Below, piece after piece: positions 1 to 8,853 of a stretch of 64,000 nucleotides of DNA. A program made the translations under genes and the position numbers. Every line of letters begins with the position of its first letter. Within the stretch, counting starts at the first letter, position 1. Under the pieces are notes generated by a model that did not search any database, was not told where the DNA came from, and saw nothing but the letters and a program-made list of their open reading frames with translations. Source of the stretch: Geoglobus acetivorans (GTDB lineage: Archaea; Halobacteriota; Archaeoglobi; Archaeoglobales; Archaeoglobaceae); the NCBI RefSeq assembly GCF_000789255.1, contig NZ_CP009552.1, forward strand, positions 868,001-932,000. The letters are read 5' to 3'.

Positions 1-23
1 GAATAACGGAAATGAAATTAAAA

Positions 24-992
24 TCAACCCTGCTTTGCTCTCTTCTTACCAACCAGGGTTAAAAACGCCAGAAATGAGTTGAGCTGGATTCTCTCGTGTG
101 CTCCTTCCGTCAGTCTGAAATCGATCTCACCAAGCTTTTCCACGAGAACAACCTTCAGGGACTCGTCAAAGCCTGAAGAGATTATTTCCCTGTACATCTG
201 GGAGACTATGTCCTCACCACTCATCCCGTATTCGATCATTAGCCTGTCAAGGTAATCCCTTGCAGAAAGAAAGTCACCCTTTAAAGCGGTCTCAATAAGA
301 TTTTTCAGCTCTTCCGGTCGTGCTGTAGCGGTTATCTGGTAAATCAGATCAGCTGTAACCCTTTCACCCAGCGCCGAAGCTCCCTGCAGAGCGTTAATCG
401 CCTTTCTGAAATCCCCTCCAGATACGTAGATCAACGCCTCAATGGCCTCATCATCGATGTCTATTCTCTCCTCCTCACATATCTCGAGTAACCGTTTCCT
501 CATTGCCTCAGTGGGAACCGGCCTGAACTTGAAGACTGCACACCTGCTCTGGATGGGCTCGATAATCCTGCTGATGTAGTTGCAGCTGAGGATAAACCTG
601 CATGTTTTTGAGTACATCTCCATTGTTCTTCTGAGGGCAGCCTGAGCGTCAGCTGTTAAGGCATCCGCCTCATCCAGAAATATGATTTTGAATGGAGCCG
701 AAATCGGTGCGGTTCTTGCGAATTCCTTTATCTTGTGCCTGACAACATCAATTCCTCTTTCATCACTCGCATTCATCTCGATGAAGTTGTCCTGCCACAC
801 ATCACCGAAAAGGTCTCTCGCAAGGGCTATGGACGTTGCCGTTTTTCCTGTGCCCGGAGGGCCTGCGAAAAGCAGATGCGGAATGTTTTTCTTGTGAACA
901 TAACCCTTAAGACGCTGAATCACCTCATCCTGACCGACAACTTCATCGAGGGTCTTCGGCCTGTATTTCTCAACCCAGATTATCGTGTCCAT
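24..992 (-). CDS. rfcS: Replication factor C small subunit (clamp loader)
   Basis: AAA+ ATPase of the archaeal clamp loader, which with RFC-L loads the PCNA sliding clamp on primed DNA. The N-terminus from the ATG at 992 reads like family members (MDTIIWVEKYRPKTL). It is followed by a Walker A loop (GPPGTGKT), a Walker B box (FLDEADAL) and the SRC motif (QSRC) that contacts neighbouring subunits. At about 322 residues it has the usual length and no intein. The frame is open upstream to 1037, but the ATG at 992 matches the family start, and an AT-rich TATA-like stretch near 1012-1022 suits a leaderless transcript. It is divergent from the redox gene at 1109. Confidence 0.95.
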   Translation of the reverse strand: MDTIIWVEKYRPKTLDEVVGQDEVIQRLKGYVHKKNIPHLLFAGPPGTGKTATSIALARDLFGDVWQDNFIEMNASDERGIDVVRHKIKEFARTAPISAPFKIIFLDEADALTADAQAALRRTMEMYSKTCRFILSCNYISRIIEPIQSRCAVFKFRPVPTEAMRKRLLEICEEERIDIDDEAIEALIYVSGGDFRKAINALQGASALGERVTADLIYQITATARPEELKNLIETALKGDFLSARDYLDRLMIEYGMSGEDIVSQMYREIISSGFDESLKVVLVEKLGEIDFRLTEGAHERIQLNSFLAFLTLVGKKRAKQG

Positions 993-1079
993 CACAGATT
1001 CAAACAGCGAACGAATATTAAAAACCTTCTGAGTCAATTATGCACCGGCCCACAAAAGCGGCAGGGTATTATATTTCCA

Positions 1080-1095
1080 ATTCGAATTTCGAAAT
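1080..1095. promoter_or_regulatory. Overlapping palindromes between TATA box and PDO gene start
   Basis: Two perfect short palindromes, ATTCGAAT (1080-1087) and ATTTCGAAAT (1086-1095), overlap. They lie between a TATA-like stretch (near 1069-1076) and the ATG at 1109. This is a repressor-like position for the redox gene downstream. The operator role is inference. Confidence 0.35.
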
Positions 1096-1108
1096 AGGGT
1101 GATACACA

Positions 1109-1795
1109 ATGGGATTGCTGAAAAATGAAGATAAGGAATATCTGAAAAGGGAGTTTGAAAACGCCCTGAAAAACGATGTCAGGCTGATTCTGTTCTCCAG
1201 TGAGGATGAACACTGCATATACTGCAAAGAGACCAGACAGCTCCTTGAGGAAGTATCAGCGCTATCGGATAAGATACTGCTGGAGGTCCATGACATAAAA
1301 AGCGAGGATGCAAAGACGATGGGTGTCGAGCACACACCAACAATCGTCATAACAGACAGTGACAGCAGGCTGGGGTCGAGGATAAAGTTCATCGGGATTC
1401 CGTCGGGATATGAGTTCACAACGCTCATCAAGGACATCATGTTCATCTCGTCCGGTGAACTTGAGGTGTCTCCGGAAACAAGGGAGGCGCTGAAGGACGT
1501 AAACAGCAAACTTCTGATTGAGGTTTACGTAACCCCGAGCTGCCCGTACTGTCCAAAAGCCGTGCTCGTGGCTCACCAGTTTGCGATGATAAGTGAAAAC
1601 ATAGAGGGTGTTATGATTGAAAGCCTCGAATTTCCATCGCTGGCTGACAGATGGAGCGTTATGGGTGTACCGCACACGGTCATCAGAAACCTCGATAAGG
1701 GCAATGTTGTTCAGTTCGTTGGTGCATATCCAGAAACGCATGTTATCAACTTCGTGAAGGATGCGGATGAGGGCAAGGATGTCGACATGAGATAA
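1109..1795 (+). CDS. Protein disulfide oxidoreductase, two thioredoxin folds (glutaredoxin-like)
   Basis: 228-residue PDO-type protein of hyperthermophiles, expected to form and reshuffle disulfide bonds in the cytosol. Two thioredoxin-fold halves are visible, each with a CXXC site: C36-I-Y-C39 in the N-terminal half and C145-P-Y-C148 in the C-terminal half, the latter being the classic glutaredoxin CPYC. The cis-proline segments HTPTIV and VPHTVI follow each site. Length is standard for the family. The ATG at 1109 follows a TATA-like stretch and a palindromic element. The gene stands alone, divergent from rfcS. Confidence 0.9.
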   Translation: MGLLKNEDKEYLKREFENALKNDVRLILFSSEDEHCIYCKETRQLLEEVSALSDKILLEVHDIKSEDAKTMGVEHTPTIVITDSDSRLGSRIKFIGIPSGYEFTTLIKDIMFISSGELEVSPETREALKDVNSKLLIEVYVTPSCPYCPKAVLVAHQFAMISENIEGVMIESLEFPSLADRWSVMGVPHTVIRNLDKGNVVQFVGAYPETHVINFVKDADEGKDVDMR

Positions 1796-1863
1796 ACCCC
1801 ACTTTACTTTTCTTTTCATGGCCCCAACAAGTATTTAAATAACCTTCCGACAAAACACATTCA

Positions 1864-2133
1864 ATGGATGAGTTTGAAGAAATAATTGAGATAGAAATTG
1901 ACGAAGAGGAGTTTGAAACTGAAGATGATGCCAGGCTTGCAGAAATTTACAAGCTTGCGGTAAAGCTCGTGGAGCATCTCGAAAGGCTGAAAAGCCAGGA
2001 GCTGAAGGAAGCAACGTCCCTGATGATAATCAGGGAAATTCTCTCGGACGACAGAATTCTGCTCGGCCTTGTAACCAAGATGATTCAGGATCTGTCCCTT
2101 GGCTATGAGGACGACCCTACGTATTCTTCCTGA
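1864..2133 (+). CDS. Small acidic hypothetical protein
   Basis: 89-residue protein I do not recognise. The first 25 residues are dominated by Glu and Asp with alternating Ile and Phe. The rest looks alpha-helical, with Lys, Glu and Leu in heptad-like spacing (about 28-75), suggesting a small helical bundle or coiled coil. A TATA-like stretch (AGTATTTAAATA, near 1830-1841) lies about 25 nt before the ATG, so the transcript is probably leaderless and the gene real. It sits before the PhoU-like gene but has its own promoter. It has no cysteines and no membrane segment. Confidence 0.7.
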   Translation: MDEFEEIIEIEIDEEEFETEDDARLAEIYKLAVKLVEHLERLKSQELKEATSLMIIREILSDDRILLGLVTKMIQDLSLGYEDDPTYSS

Positions 2134-2185
2134 AAATTTTTGTGCCAACGGTAAAATATTTTAACCTCTTTATATGCATATTAAT

Positions 2186-3160
2186 GTGGAAGTGCGCAAA
2201 CTTCAGCTCATTGGCGGATCAAGTTTCATGGTTAGCCTGCCGAAGAACTGGATTAAGAAAAACAATCTCGACCAGGGCGACGACATAATTCTCGACATTG
2301 ATGAGGATGTAATCAAAATAATGCCAAAAAAGTATTCTGAGGAGAGCAAGGTTGTAAAGGCCATTATTGAGAAGCTGCCCGCTTATGATGAGAGATTTTT
2401 GAGGCGCTTCATCATCGCGCTGTACATACAGGGGCTGGACGAAATAGAGATCAGGGACAAGATGCTCTCCCCCAAGCTCGTGAGCAGGATCAGCGGGATC
2501 GTGCATGAGATAATAGGATTTGAGGTAATTGATGCTCAGGAAAATTCGATTGTGCTCAGGAGTCTGACCACAGCAGAATTTGACATAATAGGTGTGCTTA
2601 AAAGAATGTCCCAGATCGTTCTCGGCATAATAGACAGCATAATAGACAGCATCAATATCGATGACAGGGAGGGTCTGAAAGAGATCCAGAAGCTCGAGGA
2701 GGACAGCGACAGACTGTACATGCTGGCCGTCAGACTTGAAAACAGGGTTATAAGGGACCTGATGTCCCCGTCAAAGTGGAGCGAGACAAGAAATATACTC
2801 GGAATGAGAATTGTGGCCAAGACCCTTGAGGAGATATCCGATTCACTGTATGATTTCTCTGATGCCCTTTACTCGCTCGACAACTTTTCAGAAGATTCGA
2901 AACAGTATCTCGAGATCCTCTCAAGAATTGAGGACGTGTTCAGGAAGGTCATGGACTCGTACATGAAATCGAGCACCGAAGCGGCGAATGACGCCATTGA
3001 CATTGCCGATGGAATAGAGAACGACCTGCTTGCAAGCATCAAAGAGGGCAGGGAAAACCCGACAATAATGTATCCGCTCATAGACATATCCAGGCGGATC
3101 AAGAGCATTGGAGAAATAGCCATCAACAAATCAGTGAGGGAGCTAATAATAACGAAATAA
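2186..3160 (+). CDS. PhoU-like regulator with N-terminal AbrB/SpoVT domain
   Basis: Archaeal PhoU-family protein of about 324 residues. The N-terminus (about 1-45, EVRKLQLIGGSSFMVSLPKNW) is a swapped-hairpin AbrB/SpoVT-like DNA-binding domain. It is followed by helical PhoU repeats rich in Asp and Glu, which in the family bind metal clusters. I prefer the GTG at 2186 because homologues begin VEVRK and an AT-rich box lies about 30 nt upstream; the ATG at 2174 is possible. Family members affect phosphate uptake or signalling, but no pst genes lie nearby, so the target is unknown. It is convergent with the gene at 3176. Confidence 0.8.
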   Translation: MEVRKLQLIGGSSFMVSLPKNWIKKNNLDQGDDIILDIDEDVIKIMPKKYSEESKVVKAIIEKLPAYDERFLRRFIIALYIQGLDEIEIRDKMLSPKLVSRISGIVHEIIGFEVIDAQENSIVLRSLTTAEFDIIGVLKRMSQIVLGIIDSIIDSINIDDREGLKEIQKLEEDSDRLYMLAVRLENRVIRDLMSPSKWSETRNILGMRIVAKTLEEISDSLYDFSDALYSLDNFSEDSKQYLEILSRIEDVFRKVMDSYMKSSTEAANDAIDIADGIENDLLASIKEGRENPTIMYPLIDISRRIKSIGEIAINKSVRELIITK

Positions 3161-3175
3161 TAAAGTAATCAAATT

Positions 3176-4405
3176 TCAACCCTCTTTTTCCAGCTCCTTT
3201 ATGTTCTCATACAGCTCAGGTAAGAACAGCCCAACGTCGGTTACGATTCCGATGGCCTGATGACTTCCTCTGTCAACCAGCTTTGTAACAGTGGATGGAT
3301 TTGAATCCACACAGATGGTTTTCACAACCGAGGGAAGGAGATTTCCAACCGCTATGCTGTGAAGCATCGATGCCAGCATTATCACCATATTCACACCCTT
3401 GAGAGCGTTCTTCATGGCCTTCTTTGCCTCCATTGTATCGGTTATAACCTCAGGTAAAGGTCCGTCATCCCTTATCGAACCAGCAAGAATGAAGGGGACG
3501 TTGTTTCTGACACATTCATACATTATGCCATCCCTTACAATGCCCTTCTCAACAGCCTGCTTTATACCTCCTGCAGCAATGATTTTGCTGATGGTGTGAA
3601 TGTGATGCCTGTTTCCACCGGGCACGGGCCTTCCCGTCCTTATGTCCATTCCGAGAGACGTGCCGAATATGGAAATCTCCATATCATGAACAGCAAGAGC
3701 GTTTCCGGAGAGCAGGACGTCAACATACCCGTCCCTGATCATTCCGGCCAGAGCATCCCTCGCACCCGTGTGATCCACCGCAGGCCCTGCAACAACAGCT
3801 ATTTTACCTCCGTTCCTCTTCAAATTAACGATTTCATTCGCTATCGCCTTTATCACGTTTGGAGTTGGTCTTTCAGTCGAGACGTGCCCGCCCATGAACT
3901 CAAATGTTGTCGACTTTCTCGGTCTCTCTGGAGGGATTATCTTGACACCCTTCTCGCCAACCAGAACGAGGTCTCCTCGCTTTATCTCATTGAGGAACCT
4001 GCAGCAAGCACTTTTTCTTTCAGGATCCACAACAATGACTCTGTCCATTCCAATGTCCTCCACCTCAATCCATTCGCCGTTCAGCCTTACGAAGGTGGGA
4101 TTGTTTGTGGTTACGTAGAATCCATCGGGAAGCACCCTGTCATCGGGGGCCTCAGCAAATTCGGCATCCTCAGCATCGGCAACCCTCGCACCGAGTTTGT
4201 GAAGTTCCTTCAGAAGCTCATCCAGATGGTTCTCATCCCTCCCAAAAACGATGAGCCTGGCGTAGCTGGTATCCTCTTTCCTTTTTCCAATCCTGAATTC
4301 TGTTATCTCAAATTCACCGTCAAGGTCGAGAATCAGGTCAAGAACCTTTGGCAGTATGTTGGAATCTATAAGATGGCCCTCAAATTCAACCTCTCTTGCT
4401 ATCAT
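3176..4405 (-). CDS. Ornithine cyclodeaminase-like protein (TIGR00300, LOR/SDH domain)
   Basis: 409-residue protein of the archaeal TIGR00300 family. The N-terminal third (about 1-100) is the LOR/SDH substrate-binding domain. The C-terminal part carries a Rossmann-like NAD region with the stretches VVAGPAVDHTGAR and GSIRDDGPLPEV. A methanococcal family member is reported to convert ornithine to proline with ammonia release, so an NAD-dependent ornithine cyclodeaminase role in proline supply is likely. It starts with ATG at 4405 and ends 16 nt from the convergent PhoU-like gene. Whether it acts only on ornithine cannot be told from sequence. Confidence 0.75.
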   Translation of the reverse strand: MIAREVEFEGHLIDSNILPKVLDLILDLDGEFEITEFRIGKRKEDTSYARLIVFGRDENHLDELLKELHKLGARVADAEDAEFAEAPDDRVLPDGFYVTTNNPTFVRLNGEWIEVEDIGMDRVIVVDPERKSACCRFLNEIKRGDLVLVGEKGVKIIPPERPRKSTTFEFMGGHVSTERPTPNVIKAIANEIVNLKRNGGKIAVVAGPAVDHTGARDALAGMIRDGYVDVLLSGNALAVHDMEISIFGTSLGMDIRTGRPVPGGNRHHIHTISKIIAAGGIKQAVEKGIVRDGIMYECVRNNVPFILAGSIRDDGPLPEVITDTMEAKKAMKNALKGVNMVIMLASMLHSIAVGNLLPSVVKTICVDSNPSTVTKLVDRGSHQAIGIVTDVGLFLPELYENIKELEKEG

Positions 4406-4459
4406 CAGGCAGAGTTTGATGGAGAATACAAAAACATTTTTGTTAAAAATTTGGAAAGT

Positions 4460-4870
4460 TCAGACGTTTCTATCCACCCATCTCTTCAGCTCGGCTTTCG
4501 GAAGTGCTCCAACAACCTTGTCAACAGGTCTGCCATCCTTGAAGAAGATCAGAGTCGGAATTCCTGTGATCCCATACCTGCTGGCGATCATCGGATTCTC
4601 GTCGGTGTTCAGCTTTGCAAATACAACCCTGCCGGCATACTCCTTCGCCAGCTGTTCGACAATCGGAGATATCATTCTGCACGGCATGCACCACTCCGCC
4701 CAGAAATCAACCACAACATTGGCATATTTTTTCAGAATCTCATCAAAATTTGATGCATCCACCTTTATCGGGTGATCAACAGCATTCTGAACAGGCTGAT
4801 CGTCCTTATCACCGATCTTTTGCATGAGTTCCATCATTCTCTTCTGCCGGATTTTCTCAATCTCGTCCAT
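4460..4870 (-). CDS. trx: Thioredoxin with N-terminal extension
   Basis: About 136 residues. The first 35 are a charged helical extension (EKIRQKRMMELMQK). A complete thioredoxin domain follows, with active site W60-C-M-P-C64 and the cis-proline segment GIPTLIFF. CMPC rather than CGPC is common in archaeal thioredoxins. I take the ATG at 4870 as start because the longer frame to 4891 would overlap the end of the trm10 gene. It probably belongs to one leftward unit with trm10 (spacing 11 nt) and works as a general dithiol reductant. Confidence 0.88.
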   Translation of the reverse strand: MDEIEKIRQKRMMELMQKIGDKDDQPVQNAVDHPIKVDASNFDEILKKYANVVVDFWAEWCMPCRMISPIVEQLAKEYAGRVVFAKLNTDENPMIASRYGITGIPTLIFFKDGRPVDKVVGALPKAELKRWVDRNV

Positions 4871-4881
4871 AAGGCTAAATC

Positions 4882-5859
4882 TCAGCCACATACATTAAAA
4901 ATTTTTGCTGGATTGAAATCTTCATCAACCACGATTATTCCCATATCCGATGCACATCTGTAAAAATCCTCCAGCTCAACGTTCAGCCAGAGTTTCACAT
5001 CCTCAAAGAAGGACTTTCTGATAGCTCTGAAAGACCTGCCGGTTCTCTTTATCTTCTCAGAGTTTCGCACAATCTCCTTTCTAAGCCTCCATCTGGCAAT
5101 TTTTCTGCTCTGAACGGATAAGATTGCCTCCTCAACACTCGTCCCATCTATCACGGCTCTCAGCACAATTTCGGCGATGTGGTTTATTCTGTCCGGAACG
5201 CCTATCACATCACCCCTGAGAAGTATCTTCCTCCTCTCAACAGAATATCCTTTTTCCATGAGTCTTTCATATATCAGCGCTGTGGTGCCCCTCTTGTTAC
5301 CGGTTTTGTCAACAATTCCCCCTATGATGTAGCAGTCCGCTTTTTCCCCACCAAACTCTTCATCTGCACCTGGATCGAGCAGTATTACCCTCTCCGGTCT
5401 GATTTGGTCAAGAAAATCCTCAACAGAAGGGTAATGCTGTGCGGAAGTGCCTGTATCCATTCCCGCCACAACATACCTCTCATCCCACATGAATTCCCTC
5501 ACCACTCTCAAGGTCCAGTTAACCTGCTTTTTGAGGCTCCTCAGCTCCTTCTCGCTGTGCATTCCGGCAAGAGAGCAATCAACAACCAGATATGGAAAAT
5601 CTCCCAGTCTGTCCTCTATCTCCTCCCTGCTAATCCCCTCACGGCTCTTCCAAGCAACATACCTGCAGGCATCGACCCTGTTCCCATCAAGATCAAAAGA
5701 GAACCTTCCCTGACCCTCAAAAATTCTAAACTTTCCCGAAACAAAATTTCTGGCAATGTATGCAATCGGGTCTTCACCCAGCACCTTTCTGGAGTTTGTT
5801 GATATGCATTCTATCCCCCTGCTCCTCAGGAACTCCACGAACAGATGCTTTAACCTCAC
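4882..5859 (-). CDS. tRNA (purine-9 N1) methyltransferase, Trm10 family
   Basis: 325-residue SPOUT-class enzyme. The central domain shows the Trm10 signatures: a strand ending in LVVDCSLAGMHSEKE, then VILLDPGADEEF, and the knot region YIIGGIVDKTGNKRGTT, which resembles the YIIGG-D motif of eukaryotic and archaeal Trm10. Archaeal members methylate N1 of A9 and/or G9 in tRNA using SAM. The basic C-terminal helices (about 235-290) probably bind tRNA. The A9/G9 specificity cannot be read from sequence. It starts at the ATG at 5859 and is followed closely by the thioredoxin gene. Confidence 0.82.
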   Translation of the reverse strand: MRLKHLFVEFLRSRGIECISTNSRKVLGEDPIAYIARNFVSGKFRIFEGQGRFSFDLDGNRVDACRYVAWKSREGISREEIEDRLGDFPYLVVDCSLAGMHSEKELRSLKKQVNWTLRVVREFMWDERYVVAGMDTGTSAQHYPSVEDFLDQIRPERVILLDPGADEEFGGEKADCYIIGGIVDKTGNKRGTTALIYERLMEKGYSVERRKILLRGDVIGVPDRINHIAEIVLRAVIDGTSVEEAILSVQSRKIARWRLRKEIVRNSEKIKRTGRSFRAIRKSFFEDVKLWLNVELEDFYRCASDMGIIVVDEDFNPAKIFNVCG

Positions 5860-5988
5860 GGGAGTTGCTGAAATGCTCGGCTATAAAATAATTTCAGGAG
5901 CGGGAGAAGGTGTGGTTTATATATCTGTTTTGTAATAACACTATTAATAATTTCGAGTAAATAATAAATACTTCTGCTGCGTAAATTA

Positions 5989-6513
5989 ATGCAAATGATG
6001 TCTTCAGAAGTGAAAAGGCAGTTCCTGGAATTCAAGCCAGTTACTTTCAGGGACAGGAAAGGGGACGAGGTCACCATCAGACAGTACCACCATGAAGAGG
6101 ACAGGGAAAGGCTGATCAGCATGTACGAGAGCTTTTCCCCGGACAACAGATGTCTCGGACTCCCGCCGTCTACGAGAATAGCCATTGAGAACTGGATAGA
6201 CTACCTTGCAGAAAATGGATTCGCAATTGTTGCGGAGCTTGGAGGAAAGCTGATCGGACACTGTGTTATTGTCCCAACAGCAGACTGGAAAAAGGTGGAC
6301 CTGTCAATATTCGTCCACCAGGACTACCAGGACAGAGGGATAGGGCAGGCCCTCCTCGGGCAGATAATAGACTACGCAAAGAGAATGGGTTTCGACGGAA
6401 TAATGCTTGTAACGGAGAGGGACAACCACAGGGCCGTCCACGTCTACAAGAAATTCGGATTCAGAATAGTCAATCCGGAGCATGAGTTCGACATGTACCT
6501 CCAGCTCAGGTGA
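5989..6513 (+). CDS. GNAT-family N-acetyltransferase
   Basis: 174-residue acetyl-CoA-dependent acyltransferase with a GNAT core. It has an acceptor-side N-terminus, a beta-4 strand with VDLSIFVHQDYQDRGIGQALL (containing the Q/R-x-x-G-x-G/A acetyl-CoA loop), and the C-terminal segment HRAVHVYKKFGF typical of the fold. The substrate is unknown. A TATA-like stretch (near 5958-5970) about 25 nt before the ATG at 5989 suggests a leaderless transcript. A second in-frame ATG at 5998 is an alternative start. It is followed by the ClC gene 49 nt downstream on the same strand. Confidence 0.85.
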   Translation: MQMMSSEVKRQFLEFKPVTFRDRKGDEVTIRQYHHEEDRERLISMYESFSPDNRCLGLPPSTRIAIENWIDYLAENGFAIVAELGGKLIGHCVIVPTADWKKVDLSIFVHQDYQDRGIGQALLGQIIDYAKRMGFDGIMLVTERDNHRAVHVYKKFGFRIVNPEHEFDMYLQLR

Positions 6514-6562
6514 AAGGAAAAATGAAAAAATTTTTACACAACACCCCACATAAGGCCCAAAC

Positions 6563-8311
6563 GTGAGAATATCCTACTCAAAAGGTCATTTCCTGTTTCT
6601 CGTCGTTCTCACGGGGATCGTGTCAGGATTGGGAGCCATTGCGCTGTATCTGTTAATAGACATGACCAACGCATTCTTCGTAGGGTCTCTCGGCAACCTT
6701 ACACTCCCTACACCGGCAGGCGAACCCGAAATGTTTTCGTTCAGCTTTTCCGGCATCAGAATCCCGTATTACATCCTTCCGGCCATTGGAGGTCTGCTGA
6801 GCGGATACATCGTTTACACCTTTGCACCGGAAGCAGAGGGTCACGGGACTGATGCGGTGATAAAAGCGTTCCACAGAGAGAGGGGTGTGATCAGGGCAAG
6901 AGTTCCATTTGTCAAGGCACTGGCAACTGCATTCACCATAGGCACAGGAGGGAGCGCAGGAAGGGAAGGGCCCATCGCGCAGATAGGCGCCGGTTTTGGC
7001 TCAGTACTTTCCACATTTTTCGACCTAAGCGACAGGGAAAGGAGAATCCTGCTGATCTCCGGTGTTGCGGGAGGTATAGGTGCAATTTTCAGATCTCCCC
7101 TTGGAGGGGCGCTTTTTGCCGTTGAAGTGCTTTACAGGAGGGATACCGAAACAGAGGGTCTGATATATGCATTTCTCTCTTCGATAATTTCCTACACCGT
7201 GTTCGTTGGCTTTCTGTACTCAATGAGGCATTCGATGCCAACAAGCATCTTTGCCACGCCCTCCTTTGCACTTACAGGCTTTGAAGAAGTTCCGTTTTTC
7301 GCACTGACCGGCCTTCTTTCCGCCATTGTGGGTATAGTCTACATCAAGACCTTTTACTCCGTTCACAACATATTCAAAAATCTGAAAATGAAAAGCTGGA
7401 TGAAGCCTGTGGCTGGAGGCCTGCTCACCGGAGCGATAATCTACCTCATTCCTCCGGCCATGGGCATGAGCTACGGCTACGTTCAGCTCGCAATAGACGG
7501 AAAACTGACGGTGATCATGGCGCTCTCACTTCTTTTTGGAAAAATACTCGCCACCTCGTTTACCGTGGGCAGCGGAGGAAGTGGAGGTGTCTTCGCCCCA
7601 TCGATAGTAATCGGCAGCATGGTGGGTGCACTGACGGGTTTCCTCGCCCAGTCCATACTGCCGGACTGTTCCCTTCCCATAGGAGCCTTCGTACTTGTGG
7701 GAATGGGCGCATTCATCTCCGCCATCGCAAAGACGCCTATAGCAAGCATCATAATGGTTCTCGAAATGAGTGGGGGATATGAGCTTCTTCCGGCAATAAT
7801 GACTGCCTCGGCCATTTCATACCTGCTCTCAGGAAACTACAGCATTTACAGCGAGCAGGTTGATACGAGAGCCGACAGTCCGGCCCACAGAAGGGAAATG
7901 ATTAAGGACGTTCTGGAGAACCTCACCGTGAGGGAGGCCATGAGTTCAGAAAACCTGATAACCGTTTCGCCGAACAATTCCGTCGATGATGTGCTGCAGC
8001 TTATACAGCTCACAGGCCATCTGGGGTTCCCGGTTGTCGATGAGGGAAAGCTCATAGGCGTTATAACGCTCAGCGATATCAACAGGGTTTCCGATGAGAT
8101 GAAGAAGAACATAAAGGTGGAGGACATCATGACCCGCAACCCCCTCGCAGTTAAGCCTGATGAGAACCTTGAAAAAGCCCTCAAGCTTTTAATCGCAAAG
8201 GACATCGGAAGGCTGATGGTTGTGGACGATGCGGGCAGGCTGCTGGGAATAATAACCAGGAGTGACATAATGAAGGCACATGCAAAGGAGCTGACGAGGC
8301 TGGGGTTATGA
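6563..8311 (+). CDS. ClC-family chloride channel/transporter with C-terminal CBS pair
   Basis: 582-residue membrane protein. Hydrophobic segments cover about residues 1-435 and include the ClC selectivity motifs GTGGSAGREGP (with the gating glutamate) and GSGGSGGVFAPS. The C-terminal 130 residues hold two CBS domains (from about VREAMSSENLITV and VEDIMTRNPLAV), which in other ClCs sense nucleotides. The gating Glu favours a Cl-/H+ antiporter over a channel, although this is inference. The start is GTG at 6563. The end overlaps the ubiX start by 4 nt (ATGA), so the two are probably co-translated. Confidence 0.92.
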   Translation: MRISYSKGHFLFLVVLTGIVSGLGAIALYLLIDMTNAFFVGSLGNLTLPTPAGEPEMFSFSFSGIRIPYYILPAIGGLLSGYIVYTFAPEAEGHGTDAVIKAFHRERGVIRARVPFVKALATAFTIGTGGSAGREGPIAQIGAGFGSVLSTFFDLSDRERRILLISGVAGGIGAIFRSPLGGALFAVEVLYRRDTETEGLIYAFLSSIISYTVFVGFLYSMRHSMPTSIFATPSFALTGFEEVPFFALTGLLSAIVGIVYIKTFYSVHNIFKNLKMKSWMKPVAGGLLTGAIIYLIPPAMGMSYGYVQLAIDGKLTVIMALSLLFGKILATSFTVGSGGSGGVFAPSIVIGSMVGALTGFLAQSILPDCSLPIGAFVLVGMGAFISAIAKTPIASIIMVLEMSGGYELLPAIMTASAISYLLSGNYSIYSEQVDTRADSPAHRREMIKDVLENLTVREAMSSENLITVSPNNSVDDVLQLIQLTGHLGFPVVDEGKLIGVITLSDINRVSDEMKKNIKVEDIMTRNPLAVKPDENLEKALKLLIAKDIGRLMVVDDAGRLLGIITRSDIMKAHAKELTRLGL

Positions 8312-8853
8312 GATTCATAGTTGCAATGACAGGTGCATCAGGCCAGATTTTTGGAGTCAGGCTTCTCGAAATTTTAAGGGACCATGCCGAAATCCATCTT
8401 GTGATCTCCTCTGCTGCGAGAATCACGGCAGAACATGAGCTTGAAGTTTCCCTGAGCCAGATTGAGAAACTGGCCGATTTCGTGTATTCTGAAGACGACA
8501 TAGCCGCAGGGATTGCAAGTGGATCCTTCAGGCACGACGGCATGGCAATCGTACCCTGCAGCATCAAAACGCTTTCATCAATTGCCTACGGGATGGCGGA
8601 CAACCTCATAACGAGGGCCGCAGATGTAACCCTGAAGGAGAGGAGAAAACTCGTTCTGGCAGTTAGAGAAACCCCACTCCACATAAATCACCTGAGGGCA
8701 ATGGTGAGGGTTACGGAGGCGGGAGGAATAGTCATGCCCCCCGTACCGGCATTCTACATCAGGCCGGAAAAAATAGAGGACATTGTTGACCATTTTGCTT
8801 CGAGGGTTGCGGAGATTCTCGGTGTGCAGGTAGATTACAGACGGTGGGATTGA
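8308..8853 (+). CDS. ubiX: Flavin prenyltransferase UbiX/Pad1
   Basis: 181-residue flavoprotein that joins a dimethylallyl group to FMN to make the prenylated FMN used by UbiD-type decarboxylases. The N-terminal FMN loop AMTGASGQIFG and the segments IVPCSIKTLSSIAYG and RKLVLAVRETPLH are family hallmarks. Length is normal. It overlaps the ClC gene by 4 nt. The 3' end overlaps the convergent pgk gene by about 19 nt. No ubiD is present in the window. Confidence 0.93.
   Translation: MRFIVAMTGASGQIFGVRLLEILRDHAEIHLVISSAARITAEHELEVSLSQIEKLADFVYSEDDIAAGIASGSFRHDGMAIVPCSIKTLSSIAYGMADNLITRAADVTLKERRKLVLAVRETPLHINHLRAMVRVTEAGGIVMPPVPAFYIRPEKIEDIVDHFASRVAEILGVQVDYRRWD

Noticed and set aside
3596-4753. 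A 385-codon rightward frame opposite the ornithine cyclodeaminase-like gene
   Set aside because: It is the antisense of a well-conserved protein and its translation has no recognisable domain; long antisense frames are common at this base composition.
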